Shown here piece by piece: positions 31,981 through 40,984 of a DNA stretch of 42,439 nt. Position 1 is the first letter of the stretch. The number at the start of each line of letters is the position of its first letter. The position numbers were made by a program, and so were the translations under genes. The notes under the pieces are model-generated. The model made no database searches. It was not told where the DNA came from and worked only from the letters and a program-made list of their open reading frames with translations. This DNA comes from JBDKVA01 sp039679375. GTDB lineage: Bacteria > Bacillota > Clostridia > Acetivibrionales > DTU013. Location: positions 1 through 42,439 of the forward strand of contig JBDKVA010000067.1 in NCBI GenBank assembly GCA_039679375.1, given 5' to 3'.

Positions 31981-32014
31981 AACCAGTTGTTTCCAACTGG
32001 TTAACTCATTTTTT
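31981..32014 (+). terminator. Intrinsic terminator
   Basis: AACCAGTTG (31981-31989) / CAACTGGTT (31994-32002), a perfect 9-bp stem with a 4-nt loop, then CATTTTTT to 32014. It closes the accessory island. Confidence 0.7.
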
Positions 32015-32069
32015 AGCTGAGCATCGCTAGGACTATGTTTAATAACAATTTATATATATAACATACCAT

Positions 32070-32089
32070 CAAAATGCTAAACTGTCAAG
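32070..32089 (+). repeat. Dispersed 20-nt repeat, copy 2
   Basis: CAAAATGCTAAACTGTCAAG matches copy 1 at 24427-24446 at 18 of 20 positions, with the same type of AT-rich flank. Confidence 0.5.
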
Positions 32090-32243
32090 TAAAATCTAAC
32101 AAATCAAAGAGAAAGTTACTTATTTAATATACTTATTTCTCAATTGCAGTGAGTTATCCGATTTGTAAGTTACTTGGGTTTTTCTTTTTAGCATAAATAA
32201 TATAAAATGTAGTTCCCATGGGAGTAAAAACTGGAGGTTCAAT

Positions 32244-33221
32244 ATGATTACTGTTGAGGGGCTATGTAAAACATTTAAAGTAGCAAAACGATCTGCCGGT
32301 TTCAAATCAGCGGCAAAGGCATTGTTTAAAAGGGAATATACGAAAATAGAAGCGCTTCGGGATGTCTCCTTCAATATAAACGAGGGGGAAGTGGTCGGCT
32401 ATATCGGACCTAACGGTGCGGGTAAATCTACTACTATAAAGGTGATGAGCGGCATTCTTGTACCTGACAGCGGAAAATGTGAAATACTGGGGCGCACTCC
32501 ATGGAATGACCGGATTGCTCATGTTAAAAATATTGGTGTCGTATTTGGGCAGAGATCTCAGCTTATGTGGGACATTCCGGTGCTTGATTCGTTTGAGTTG
32601 TTAAGGGATATTTACAGAGTTCCTGAGCAGAAGTATAAAAAGAATTTAGATAAGCTGACAGAAATTTTGGAGCTTGGTGAAATCCTTGGAACTCCTGTGC
32701 GCCAAATGAGCCTTGGCCAGCGTATGCGCTGCGAAATAACAGCCTCTCTTTTACATAGTCCCCAAATTTTATTCCTGGATGAACCTACTATCGGACTGGA
32801 TGCTGTTTCAAAGGTAGCGGTGCGGAAGTTCATAAAAGAAATAAACAGGGAAAACGGTGTTACTGTAATACTGACAACCCACGATATGGGCGATGTTGAA
32901 GCATTGGCAGATCGAATATTGCTGATCGGAAAAGGTCAGATATTATTTGATGGAAGCTTCAATCATCTGAAAAGCCGATATAATTCATATGGCGTATTAA
33001 CAGTAGATTATTCCGGTGATGATAATCTTTTGGATATTGAAAATATCAATATTCTATCAAATACAAATGGTCAGGCGGTATTGCAGGTTGATACAAATAA
33101 CAGATCCATATCCAGTGTTATCTGCCAGCTGTCAAGCATCCTCGAAATTCGAGATATTACAGTAGAAGTGCGTCCTATTGAGGAAGTAATTGCTGCATTG
33201 TATAAGGAGTATCAGATATGA
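32244..33221 (+). CDS. ABC-2 exporter ATPase (COG4586 type)
   Basis: 325 aa. Walker A is GPNGAGKST, signature LSLGQRMRCEI (MSLGQ), Walker B ILFLDEPT, with the H-loop in LTTHDMGD. A ~90-residue C-terminal extension is typical of the COG4586 group that pairs with two COG4587/COG3694 permeases. GGAGG lies about 8 nt upstream. It overlaps the next gene by ATGA. The exported substrate is unknown. These systems are often seen near resistance genes. Confidence 0.9.
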   Translation: MITVEGLCKTFKVAKRSAGFKSAAKALFKREYTKIEALRDVSFNINEGEVVGYIGPNGAGKSTTIKVMSGILVPDSGKCEILGRTPWNDRIAHVKNIGVVFGQRSQLMWDIPVLDSFELLRDIYRVPEQKYKKNLDKLTEILELGEILGTPVRQMSLGQRMRCEITASLLHSPQILFLDEPTIGLDAVSKVAVRKFIKEINRENGVTVILTTHDMGDVEALADRILLIGKGQILFDGSFNHLKSRYNSYGVLTVDYSGDDNLLDIENINILSNTNGQAVLQVDTNNRSISSVICQLSSILEIRDITVEVRPIEEVIAALYKEYQI

Positions 33222-34021
33222 AACCGTATATTTCAGCACTCAGGGTGCGATTCCTAAATGGTTTGCAGTATCGTGCAGCCGCTCTTGGCGGACTTGCAAC
33301 GCAATTTTTCTGGGGAGTTATGGCAATATTTATATATCACGCATTTTATATAAGCGGAGGTCAGCCACAAACACTTAGCTTTTCACAGCTTGTTACTTAC
33401 TTATGGCTTAAGCAGGCTTTTTTAGCCGTGCTAATGCTGTATGACTGGGATTATGAATTGTTCGACATGATAACATCAGGCAACATCTCATATGAATTGT
33501 GCCGGCCATGCAATCTCTATGGGCTCTGGTATGTAAAATTATTATCCAAAAGATTGGCAAGCTGCACCCTTAGATTTTCACCAATTATTGTTGTAGCTTT
33601 CTTATTACCGGCGCCTTATAAACTGTCTTTGCCTTACAGTCCGGTTTCATTTATATTGTTTACTATCACAATGCTGTTAGGGCTTTTACTTCTTGTAGCA
33701 ATCTCTGTTTTGATCTATATATCAGTGTTTAAAACGATGTCCCCGGTAGGCTCCATGGCATTTATCGGGATGGTGGGCGAGTTTTTTTCCGGAATGACGA
33801 TACCGATTCCGTTAATGCCGGAATGGCTGCAGAGGATTTGCTATGTTATGCCGTTCAGGTGGACTGCGGATTTACCACTCAGGATTTATTCCGGGAGTAT
33901 CAGCGTAATCGAAGCAGTAATAAGTATGGGGGTACAATTTATCTGGATTGCATTACTGGTGGGTGCAGGCTCAGTAATTATGCGGCGAATAACACGCCAC
34001 GTCGTGGTACAGGGAGGATAG
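33218..34021 (+). CDS. ABC-2 family permease (COG4587-like)
   Basis: 267 aa with six predicted membrane segments. The N-terminus MKPYISALRVRFLNGLQYRAAALGGLATQFFWG is typical of the ABC2_membrane_6 group. It has ATGA overlap with the ATPase. It forms the membrane half of the exporter with the following gene. Confidence 0.87.
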   Translation: MKPYISALRVRFLNGLQYRAAALGGLATQFFWGVMAIFIYHAFYISGGQPQTLSFSQLVTYLWLKQAFLAVLMLYDWDYELFDMITSGNISYELCRPCNLYGLWYVKLLSKRLASCTLRFSPIIVVAFLLPAPYKLSLPYSPVSFILFTITMLLGLLLLVAISVLIYISVFKTMSPVGSMAFIGMVGEFFSGMTIPIPLMPEWLQRICYVMPFRWTADLPLRIYSGSISVIEAVISMGVQFIWIALLVGAGSVIMRRITRHVVVQGG

Positions 34022-34072
34022 CATGAAAATTAAAATTTTGCGCCGATGTACAGCGGCAGAATGGCGGTTAAT

Positions 34073-34855
34073 ATGAGGTTATATTTCAAATATATTGTAT
34101 TGCTCTTAAAATCCCAATTGCAGTACAGGGCTTCATTTATAATGACAATATTTACACAGTTTCTCGCACCGTTTACGGCATTTGCGGGAATATACCTGTT
34201 GTTTGAGCGCTTTGGAAGTATTGATGGCTGGAATGCTTATGAAGTATTTCTTTGCTTTGCGGTAATAGGGGCAAGCTTCGCGGTATCAACATGTTTTGCA
34301 AAAGGATTTGATGCATTTCCAAATATGGTGAAGAATGCTGGCTTTGATAGGGTTTTAGTGCGCCCGAGAGGTACAATAATACAGGTGCTTGGTTCAAGGT
34401 TTGATATTAAACGCATAGGTCATCTTATACAGGCTGTTATTGTGCTGATTATTGCAATATCAGGAGTAAATATTCAGTGGGGTATTATCAAAATATTAAC
34501 TCTTGCAAATATGATTATAGGCGGGACGTGTATTTTTTCCGGAGTGTATATGCTTCAGGCAACCTTTGCTTTTTGGACTGTTGAAGGGATAGAGGTCGCA
34601 AATATACTCACTCACGGAGTAAAAGAGTATGCAAGCTATCCGCTTAATATCTTACCCAAGTGGATTACGCGCTTTTTTACTTTTGTCATCCCATTTGCAT
34701 GTGTAAATTATCTTCCATTGCAGTTTTTGCTTGGACAAGTGGATGAAAGCCAGGGCTTTTATATGTTATTGCCCTTAACAGGTGTTGTGTTCATTATTCC
34801 ATGCCTTTTCGCATGGAGGTTTGGTGTAAGACATTACAGATCGACTGGTTCATAG
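34073..34855 (+). CDS. ABC-2 family permease (COG3694-like)
   Basis: 260 aa from ATG 34073 (MRLYFKYIVLLLKSQLQYRASF), which aligns with the usual N-terminus of the family. In-frame ATGs at 34046 and 34061 have no Shine-Dalgarno. A GGGAGG lies before a different-frame ATG at 34023, which opens a 17-codon ORF ending ATATGA. Its stop overlaps this start, so translation may be by re-initiation. Six membrane segments are present. Confidence 0.85.
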   Translation: MRLYFKYIVLLLKSQLQYRASFIMTIFTQFLAPFTAFAGIYLLFERFGSIDGWNAYEVFLCFAVIGASFAVSTCFAKGFDAFPNMVKNAGFDRVLVRPRGTIIQVLGSRFDIKRIGHLIQAVIVLIIAISGVNIQWGIIKILTLANMIIGGTCIFSGVYMLQATFAFWTVEGIEVANILTHGVKEYASYPLNILPKWITRFFTFVIPFACVNYLPLQFLLGQVDESQGFYMLLPLTGVVFIIPCLFAWRFGVRHYRSTGS

Positions 34856-34963
34856 TAATTCACTGAACAAAAATTCATCTATTTCCCTGAATTATTGATT
34901 ATTATGCTATAGTATTATATAATGATGGTGAACGAGATGCATTCGTTCGGTGAGAGGTGTTTT

Positions 34964-36262
34964 ATGAAAATAAATTACAAATTGGGTGAGAGTAAGGAAG
35001 TAGAGTTTAAGAGGGAATACTCAAAAACATTATTAAAAACCGTATCTGCATATGCAAATTACAATGACGGTTTGATTGTTATTGGAATTAATGATAATGG
35101 ATCAGCGGTAGGTGTGTCCGATGTCAGTTATTTAAAAGAACAAATTGAAAACGCTATTAATGATGCTGTTCTGCCAAATCCGTATTTTGAAATAGAAACA
35201 GATATTGTTGATGGCAAGACTGTTTTAATAATAAAAGTATATAAAAGTGAAAATACACCCTACACTTATCTGGGGAAAGCGTATAAGCGGATTGCTATAA
35301 CAACAAGAGAAGTTGATATGCATGAATATAACGAATTAGTTTTAAACGGTAAGAATCTAACATATGATGAAATTCCGATAAATGATGATGAACTGGACTT
35401 AAGCGTATTTAGCAATAGACTTAGAAAAATAATGGGAATCAGTGAGGTTGATAAGAATGTATTGGTATCGCTTGACCTATATAAAAATGGGAAATACAAT
35501 ATAGCGGCAAAGCTTCTTTCAGATAACAATAATATTGGGAAAATAACCTTACTTAGATATCATAAGGATGTCGAATTAATAAAAGACAGGATAGACCTTG
35601 AAAATATGTCTATATTAACGCAGTTTGATAAATGCATTGATTTCTATTTCAAACACGTTAATAAGCAGGAAATCATAGATGGAGCATTTAGAAAAACCAT
35701 TGAAGAAATTCCATTGGTTGCATATAGAGAAGCTATAGCTAATGCTATTTGCCATAGAGATTATAATAAACAATCGAATGTTAAAGTAGAGATATTTGAT
35801 GAAAGAATTGAAATTACATCACCGGGAGGATTACCTGTAGGTATTTCTTATGATGATTTTATTGACGGCAGAATATCCGTGCCAAGAAATAAAGTAATTG
35901 CTGAGATATTTTACAGACTTAAGCTTATTGAAAAAATAGCTACCGGAATAAGACGTATAAAATCATATTATAAGGAATATGATTCAAAACCGGAATTTCA
36001 GATTACTGCAAATAGTGTGAGAGTTGTCTTACCTAATGTACTTTATAAAGCGGAGATATCACTTCCTGAAAAGGAACAGGAGATCATTGATTTGCTAAAT
36101 GATGAAGAATTCCTTGCTGCCAGGGAAATCAGCACGGCATTAGGTATTAAAAAGACTCAGACGAGTAAATATTTAGGAGATTTATTATCAAAGGGTTTAA
36201 TAATTAAAATAGGAAACGGCCGGAATGTGAAGTATATGCTAAAGAGGAAACAGCCGAGGTAA
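34964..36262 (+). CDS. AlbA_2 (Schlafen)-type ATP-binding transcriptional regulator
   Basis: 432 aa from ATG 34964, which has GAGAGGTG upstream. Residues ~5-130 are an AlbA_2 domain with E-S-K-EVEFKREYS and ANYNDGLIVIGINDNG. Residues ~200-370 are GHKL-like ATP-binding: REAIANAICHRDY (N-box) and EITSPGGLPVGI. Residues ~375-430 are a winged helix (IIDLLNDEEFLAAREISTALGIKKTQTSKYLGDLL). It could regulate the adjacent exporter or K+ genes. The ligand is unknown. Confidence 0.85.
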   Translation: MKINYKLGESKEVEFKREYSKTLLKTVSAYANYNDGLIVIGINDNGSAVGVSDVSYLKEQIENAINDAVLPNPYFEIETDIVDGKTVLIIKVYKSENTPYTYLGKAYKRIAITTREVDMHEYNELVLNGKNLTYDEIPINDDELDLSVFSNRLRKIMGISEVDKNVLVSLDLYKNGKYNIAAKLLSDNNNIGKITLLRYHKDVELIKDRIDLENMSILTQFDKCIDFYFKHVNKQEIIDGAFRKTIEEIPLVAYREAIANAICHRDYNKQSNVKVEIFDERIEITSPGGLPVGISYDDFIDGRISVPRNKVIAEIFYRLKLIEKIATGIRRIKSYYKEYDSKPEFQITANSVRVVLPNVLYKAEISLPEKEQEIIDLLNDEEFLAAREISTALGIKKTQTSKYLGDLLSKGLIIKIGNGRNVKYMLKRKQPR

Positions 36263-36275
36263 ATTGCGGCTTTTT
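36252..36275 (+). terminator. Weak intrinsic terminator after the AlbA_2 gene
   Basis: AGCCG / CGGCT with a 10-nt loop spanning the stop codon, then T5. It is short, so efficiency is uncertain. Confidence 0.4.
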
Positions 36276-36460
36276 GAAGAGATGATATTTATAATATGAG
36301 GTTGAAGGCAGACTAAAAAATTCAATGTCTTTGTTCAAATTGATTTTTCTACCGGAACCATAACCAATAATTACCGGAGCATCGCATGAGATGCATTTCA
36401 GAATTATAAAGATATGGTTTTCTTAGCATAATTTTAGCGTGCGTTTCTTTAGATTTCGTG

Positions 36461-36466
36461 TATAAT
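36461..36466 (+). promoter_or_regulatory. Candidate -10 box of the K+ module
   Basis: TATAAT at 36461-36466, 24 nt before the TTG start of the sensor kinase. No good -35 was found at the expected distance. Confidence 0.35.
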
Positions 36467-36490
36467 TATGAAGCAACGGAGGGGAGAAAA

Positions 36491-37609
36491 TTGAAAAAAG
36501 CACTGCTGAGGTGGTTCCCTAATAAAAAGAGCCTTGCGAGAGATGCAGGAATCACAACTGGGCTGTTGTTTGGTGCGAATGCCGTTTTCGCCATCTTAAT
36601 GCAGTTTACTAACAAGGAGAATAATATATCGGAGATTTATATACTTTCTGTATTATTAGTGGCACTGTGTACAGAAGGTTATTTTTGGGGGTTGCTTGCG
36701 TCTGTTACCAGCGTGGTTGGCGTAAACTATTTTTTTACCTATCCCTATTTTGCGTTTAACTTTTCTTTGGCTGGATATCCGGTTACATTTTTAGTAATGC
36801 TATCGTCTTCCATGATCGTCAGCACTCTTGCCAGCGGTATAAAGGAAAAGACGAAACTGGCGGATGAAAAGCAACGAATTATGTCCGAGAAACAGAACGA
36901 ACAGATGCGCAGTAACCTGCTTCGTGCAATTTCGCATGATCTGCGGACACCGCTAACAGGGATATTGGGCGCCAGCTCAGCTATCCTGGAAAACAAAGAA
37001 CGGATCAGCACGGAATCGCATGATTGCCTGATCAAGGATATCCATGAGGATGCTCAGTGGCTTTTGCGTATGGTTGAGAATGCTCTCTCTGTAACGCGGA
37101 TTGATAAAAATGCTTCGAAATTGATCAAAGTTCCTGAGCCTGTAGAGGAGGTCGTTGCGCAATCCGTCAAGCGCTGTCAAAAGCGTTTCCCAAATGTAAA
37201 ATTTAATGTCAGTGTGCCTAACGAGTTTATTATGGCCCCGATGGACGGGATGTTGATCGAACAGGTACTTATCAACTTGTTCGAAAATGCGATCAAGCAT
37301 GGCGGAAATGGCCTTCAGGTGGATATCTCCGTATATAAGACGGACGATTTTGTCTATTTTGCAGTACGCGATTACGGGCAAGGCATTCCGAAACAGGATA
37401 TTTCCAAATTGTTCTATGAAATAGACTTGCGAGACAGAGAAAGTGCAGATGCGACACGTGGCTTTGGTTTAGGGCTATCTATTTGTAATACGATCGTCAC
37501 AGCACATAATGGGAAAATATGGTGCAACAACAATTTGGATCAAGGGGCAACCTTTACTTTCACGCTGCCATTGGAGGGTGAAGCATGTCGACAAGAGGTA
37601 AAATATTGA
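36491..37609 (+). CDS. Truncated KdpD-like sensor histidine kinase
   Basis: 372 aa from TTG 36491 with GGAGGGGAG upstream. Four membrane segments form a DUF4118 domain (about 15-110). A HisKA domain follows with the phospho-acceptor His in AISHDLRTPLTG, and a HATPase with LINLFENAIKHGG, VRDYGQGIP and GFGLGLSI. Full KdpD (~890 aa) has N-terminal KdpD and USP domains, which are absent here. It overlaps the KdpE-like gene by 25 nt. It probably senses K+ status for the KtrAB genes below. Confidence 0.85.
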   Translation: MKKALLRWFPNKKSLARDAGITTGLLFGANAVFAILMQFTNKENNISEIYILSVLLVALCTEGYFWGLLASVTSVVGVNYFFTYPYFAFNFSLAGYPVTFLVMLSSSMIVSTLASGIKEKTKLADEKQRIMSEKQNEQMRSNLLRAISHDLRTPLTGILGASSAILENKERISTESHDCLIKDIHEDAQWLLRMVENALSVTRIDKNASKLIKVPEPVEEVVAQSVKRCQKRFPNVKFNVSVPNEFIMAPMDGMLIEQVLINLFENAIKHGGNGLQVDISVYKTDDFVYFAVRDYGQGIPKQDISKLFYEIDLRDRESADATRGFGLGLSICNTIVTAHNGKIWCNNNLDQGATFTFTLPLEGEACRQEVKY

Positions 37610-38295
37610 TTGTAGAGGATGAAGAGAGCATCATCCATGTGATCACATCAATACTTTGTGCTAACGATTATTCTTCCATCGTAGCTAAGACTTGAGAGCA
37701 GTCGATTATGCTTGCGTCATCTCATTTACCGGATGTGATACTTCTGGATCTGGGCCTGCCCGGCATCGATGGCATCGAGGTGCTCAAAAAGCTTCGCGAA
37801 TGGTACGACAATCCGGTGCTGGTCGTATCAGCCCGTGACAAGGAAACAGAAAAAGTAGAAGCACTGGATTTGGGCGCGGATGATTATATTACGAAGCCTT
37901 TTGGAACATCTGAGCTCCTGGCAAGGATCAGGGCTGCGGTCCGCAACAGAGGAAAGCGGTTAAGCGGAGAAGAAATGTTGGCTGTAAACTATAGTGTAGG
38001 CGGATTCTTCATAGATTTTAACAAGCATATGGTATACATAGACGGCATCCATGTCCACCTGACCCAAATAGAGTATAAAATCGTAGAGTTCCTGGCCCGG
38101 CAGCCGGGTTCCGTACTCACTTATGATGTGATAATGCAGCATGTTTGGGGTCCTTACATTCCGCATGACAACAAAATATTAAGAGTTAATATGGCCAACA
38201 TCCGCCGTAAGCTTGAAATAAATCCTGCAGTACCTGAATACATCCTCACAGAAATGGGTATCGGTTATCGTATGGCAGAAGAGGGAGACTTGTAA
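37585..38295 (+). pseudogene. KdpE-like response regulator interrupted by in-frame TGA
   Basis: The frame from ATG 37585 reads MSTRGKILIVEDEESIIHV...SSIVAKT, then TGA at 37693-37695, then EQSIMLASSHLPDVILLDLGLPGIDG... and a complete OmpR-type winged helix (QIEYKIVEFLARQPGSVLTYDVIMQHVWG). The stop stands where Gly is usual (AKTG-E), so a single GGA-to-TGA change explains it. Re-initiation at ATG 37708 would keep the phospho-acceptor Asp and the DNA-binding domain but lose the acidic pocket (EDE). It could leave a constitutive or dead regulator. Confidence 0.85.
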
Positions 38296-38375
38296 TGCCA
38301 TCAGGAATGGTTGTAAACGGCTGGTATAAGTTTTGCAGGGAAAATATATAATTGAAAGAAGGTATAGTACTTCTC

Positions 38376-39668
38376 ATGTTTTTTAAAAAACAATCGCCAG
38401 TCCGTCTAATCTCATTGGGCTTTGCTATAGTGATACTTTCGGGAGCCTTGATACTTATGCTGCCTATATCCGTCAATGACGGTGTTACAGTAACATTTGT
38501 CGATGCATTATTTACCTCAACCAGTGCAGTATGTGTGACAGGTCTGATTGCCGTGGATACGGCAGACACTTTTACGGTATTTGGCAGAACAATAGTAGCA
38601 CTTTTGATCCAGATTGGCGGCTTAGGCGTAACCTGTGTAGGTGTATCATTCGTTCTTGCAGCAGGAAAACGGATAGGTTTAAAGGAGCGGCTCCTGATCA
38701 AGGAGTCATGGAATATCGATTCCTTTAAAGGAGTTGTTAAGCTGGTGAAGGATGTGTTGCTGCTGACCCTGATTTTTGAGGGCGTGGGAGCATTGCTGAG
38801 TTTTATTGTGTTCTCTGAAGACTATCCGCCGTTGAGTGCCTTGGGAATCAGTGTGTTCCATTCGATTGCGGCGTTTAACAACTCCGGGTTTGATATACTT
38901 GGAGGATTTAGAAACCTCATCCCCTATCAAGGCGATGTGATGCTTAGCCTCGTTACCTGTGGCTTGATTATATTTGGAGGACTGGGTTTTCTCGTTATAC
39001 TTGATATCCTGAAAAACCGCAGCTTTAAGAAGCTCACACTTCATTCCAAGGTAGTCATTACCATGACCATTTCGTTGCTGGTGATCGGTACATTGCTATT
39101 GAAGGCCACGGAAAACATCACATGGCTTGGTGCATTCTTTCACAGTACATCAGCACGTACGGCCGGATTCAGCACATATCCTTTAGGCACCTTTTCAAAT
39201 GCCTCATTGTTTGTGCTGACTGTGCTGATGTTCATAGGTGCTTCTCCAGGTTCCACCGGCGGTGGTATAAAAACTACAACATTTTTTGCATTGATACAGA
39301 CTACAAAAAGTATCGCAACAAACATGCCTTGTACTGCTTTTAAACGAAAGATCCCATCGGATGTCATTAGTAAGGCGTTTATTGTTACATTGCTTTCTGC
39401 GTTTGTTGTATGCATAGGAACCTTTTTCTTATGTGTTCTGGAGCCGGATTATACCTTTATGCAATTGTTGTTTGAGGAGACGTCCGCCTTCGGTACGGTG
39501 GGATTATCCACTGGTATCACGCCTTATCTGAGGGATGCAAGTAAGTTAATTGTAACACTTACAATGTATATCGGCAGGCTGGGAGCACTTACCATTGTTT
39601 CCTTGTGGGTGTTCAAGCCCACTCCGCCGCTATTGAGATACTCGGAAGAAAATATAACGATTGGATAA
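38376..39668 (+). CDS. ktrB: KtrB/TrkH-family K+ transporter membrane subunit
   Basis: 430 aa from ATG 38376 (MFFKKQSPVRLISLGFA, the usual KtrB start). A TTG start at 38352 would add 8 residues. Four pore-loop segments with the filter Gly are present: TSAVCVTGL, FNNSGFD, SARTAGF and SAFGTVGLS. Eight or more membrane helices are present. It works with KtrA encoded downstream for Na+- or proton-coupled K+ uptake. Confidence 0.93.
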   Translation: MFFKKQSPVRLISLGFAIVILSGALILMLPISVNDGVTVTFVDALFTSTSAVCVTGLIAVDTADTFTVFGRTIVALLIQIGGLGVTCVGVSFVLAAGKRIGLKERLLIKESWNIDSFKGVVKLVKDVLLLTLIFEGVGALLSFIVFSEDYPPLSALGISVFHSIAAFNNSGFDILGGFRNLIPYQGDVMLSLVTCGLIIFGGLGFLVILDILKNRSFKKLTLHSKVVITMTISLLVIGTLLLKATENITWLGAFFHSTSARTAGFSTYPLGTFSNASLFVLTVLMFIGASPGSTGGGIKTTTFFALIQTTKSIATNMPCTAFKRKIPSDVISKAFIVTLLSAFVVCIGTFFLCVLEPDYTFMQLLFEETSAFGTVGLSTGITPYLRDASKLIVTLTMYIGRLGALTIVSLWVFKPTPPLLRYSEENITIG

Positions 39669-39682
39669 GGAGTAAATATATT

Positions 39683-40354
39683 ATGTTAAAGAACAAAAAA
39701 CGCGAATCCTATGGTGTCATTGGCCTGGGCAGATTTGGCCTTGCCCTGGCAAAAGCCCTTGCAAAGGAGGGAAAAGACGTCATCGCTATAGACAGCGATG
39801 AAAACAAGGTAAAGGAGCTGCGAAATGATACGGAGTACGCCTATGTAGTGGGTGAACTTACTAAGCCAGCTTTACAGGAGGCAGGCATCCAAAATTGCGA
39901 TGCTGTGATCGTTTGCATCGCTCAGCGGATTGACACAAGCGTACTTACTACTCTCAATGTAGTCAGTCTCGGCGTACCAAAAGTCATTGCAAAAGCTACT
40001 ACCTACGAACACGGGCTAATACTGGAAAAACTGGGGGCAGAGGTAGTATATCCCGAGCATGACATGGCTGTGCGCCTGGCAAAGCGTTTGCTTTCTAACA
40101 ACATACTGGATTATATTATGCTCAGCGATGAAATCGAAATATCTGAGCTAAAGATACCTGATAAGCTGATTGACCAAAGTGTAATCGACATAAATATTCG
40201 TAAAAAGCGTGGGCTCAATATCATTGCTATTATGCATAGCGGGAAAACTATTATAGATATCAAGCCTGAGTATAAGTTTGAAACAGGTGACGTCATGGTA
40301 GTAATAGGCCGTAGGGAGAGTATTGAACAATTTGAAGAATATCTTCTGCAATGA
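39683..40354 (+). CDS. ktrA: KtrA/TrkA RCK regulatory subunit
   Basis: 223 aa from ATG 39683, which has AAGGAG 10 nt upstream. The frame is open further upstream inside ktrB. An N-terminal Rossmann RCK domain has YGVIGLGRFGLALAKAL (G-x-G-x-x-G) and AIDSDENKV. A C-terminal RCK_C (TrkA_C) domain runs from about 140. It gates KtrB by nucleotide binding (ATP/ADP or c-di-AMP in the family). Confidence 0.93.
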   Translation: MLKNKKRESYGVIGLGRFGLALAKALAKEGKDVIAIDSDENKVKELRNDTEYAYVVGELTKPALQEAGIQNCDAVIVCIAQRIDTSVLTTLNVVSLGVPKVIAKATTYEHGLILEKLGAEVVYPEHDMAVRLAKRLLSNNILDYIMLSDEIEISELKIPDKLIDQSVIDINIRKKRGLNIIAIMHSGKTIIDIKPEYKFETGDVMVVIGRRESIEQFEEYLLQ

Positions 40355-40373
40355 TATAAAGCATTATGGTGAC

Positions 40374-40424
40374 AGCCTCATTTGCTGAATGCTTCTGTAA
40401 GCGGAGCAATATGCAAGTGAGGCT
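40374..40424 (+). terminator. Hairpin between convergent genes, possible bidirectional terminator
   Basis: AGCCTCATTTGC (40374-40385) pairs with GCAAGTGAGGCT (40413-40424), 12 bp with one G-U. The interior can form GCTT/AAGC. There is no long T-run on either strand, so it is a weak terminator at best. Confidence 0.45.
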
Positions 40425-40921
40425 CAAGTGCCTGCCGATCCGGAGGAGGCAGCTGCCTGTGCCGCCATTACGCAGTCGATAGTAAGCACTACGGCCATTG
40501 CAATAATCTCATCGTTCGGATCCGTAATATCAAGGGTATAGCAATCGCCCCATGTGAACCATTCCTTATTGATGGCAACAATAGGCAGGCCGTTTTGCGT
40601 AATCCTATATTCATGTGCCAAGAAGCTGCCTTCTATTTCCCAGCCAAGGCCTTCTATGGAATACCGGGGGCGAAGGAAGGATAACTCCTTTACAATCTCT
40701 GCGATCTGAGTGTCATTGATAAATACAAAATAACGCGGGAGAAAGCTCCATACCTTTTGCTTGATAAAAGCGACTTCACTGCCGTTCATGTCATAAACGT
40801 GAAGCTTTTTACCCCAGGATAGGAATTCCCCCTCCACATAGTATTTATCCTGTCCCTGATCATCCTTCACAGTAAACTTATCAGTCCAGGAAAACACTTT
40901 TTGCTTTATGCATAACCTCAT
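40424..40921 (-). CDS. LURP-one-related / YxjI-like protein
   Basis: 165 aa. It shows repeated beta-strand pattern K..VFSWTDKFTVKD..G...YYVEG.FLSWGKKLHVYD..G.EVAFIKQK and FVWINDT-like segments, matching the LURP-one/Tubby-C-like fold of YxjI proteins. The C-terminus (AAQAAASSGSAGT) is low complexity. Its molecular role is unknown, possibly lipid or protein binding. Confidence 0.75.
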   Translation of the reverse strand: MRLCIKQKVFSWTDKFTVKDDQGQDKYYVEGEFLSWGKKLHVYDMNGSEVAFIKQKVWSFLPRYFVFINDTQIAEIVKELSFLRPRYSIEGLGWEIEGSFLAHEYRITQNGLPIVAINKEWFTWGDCYTLDITDPNDEIIAMAVVLTIDCVMAAQAAASSGSAGT

Positions 40922-40984
40922 ATTGACCCTCCAGCCAATAATATTTCATTAACCCAGCGGACACAGAGCTTTATATTCCGCTGT

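Larger units (their letters stand above)
31581..32243 (+). other. Gene-remnant and non-coding gap before the ABC exporter
   Basis: 663 bp. It contains an unassigned open stretch (about 31620-31805, including YYIMPGEVCPITLHFYHSRDD) that has no recognised start or family and may be another gene scar. The TyrZ fragment, a terminator (31981-32014) and repeat copy 2 (32070-32089) follow. AAACTGGAGG just before 32244 is the Shine-Dalgarno of the ABC gene. Confidence 0.5.

Noticed and set aside
13426..32014. Integron or transposon carrying the accessory genes
   Set aside because: No integrase, transposase, resolvase or consistent attC-like sites were found. Only short dispersed repeats and gene scars are visible.
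37693..37695. Selenocysteine or recoded TGA in the KdpE-like gene
   Set aside because: The position is normally Gly in the receiver domain, no SECIS-like element was evident, and other genes in the window use TGA as stop.
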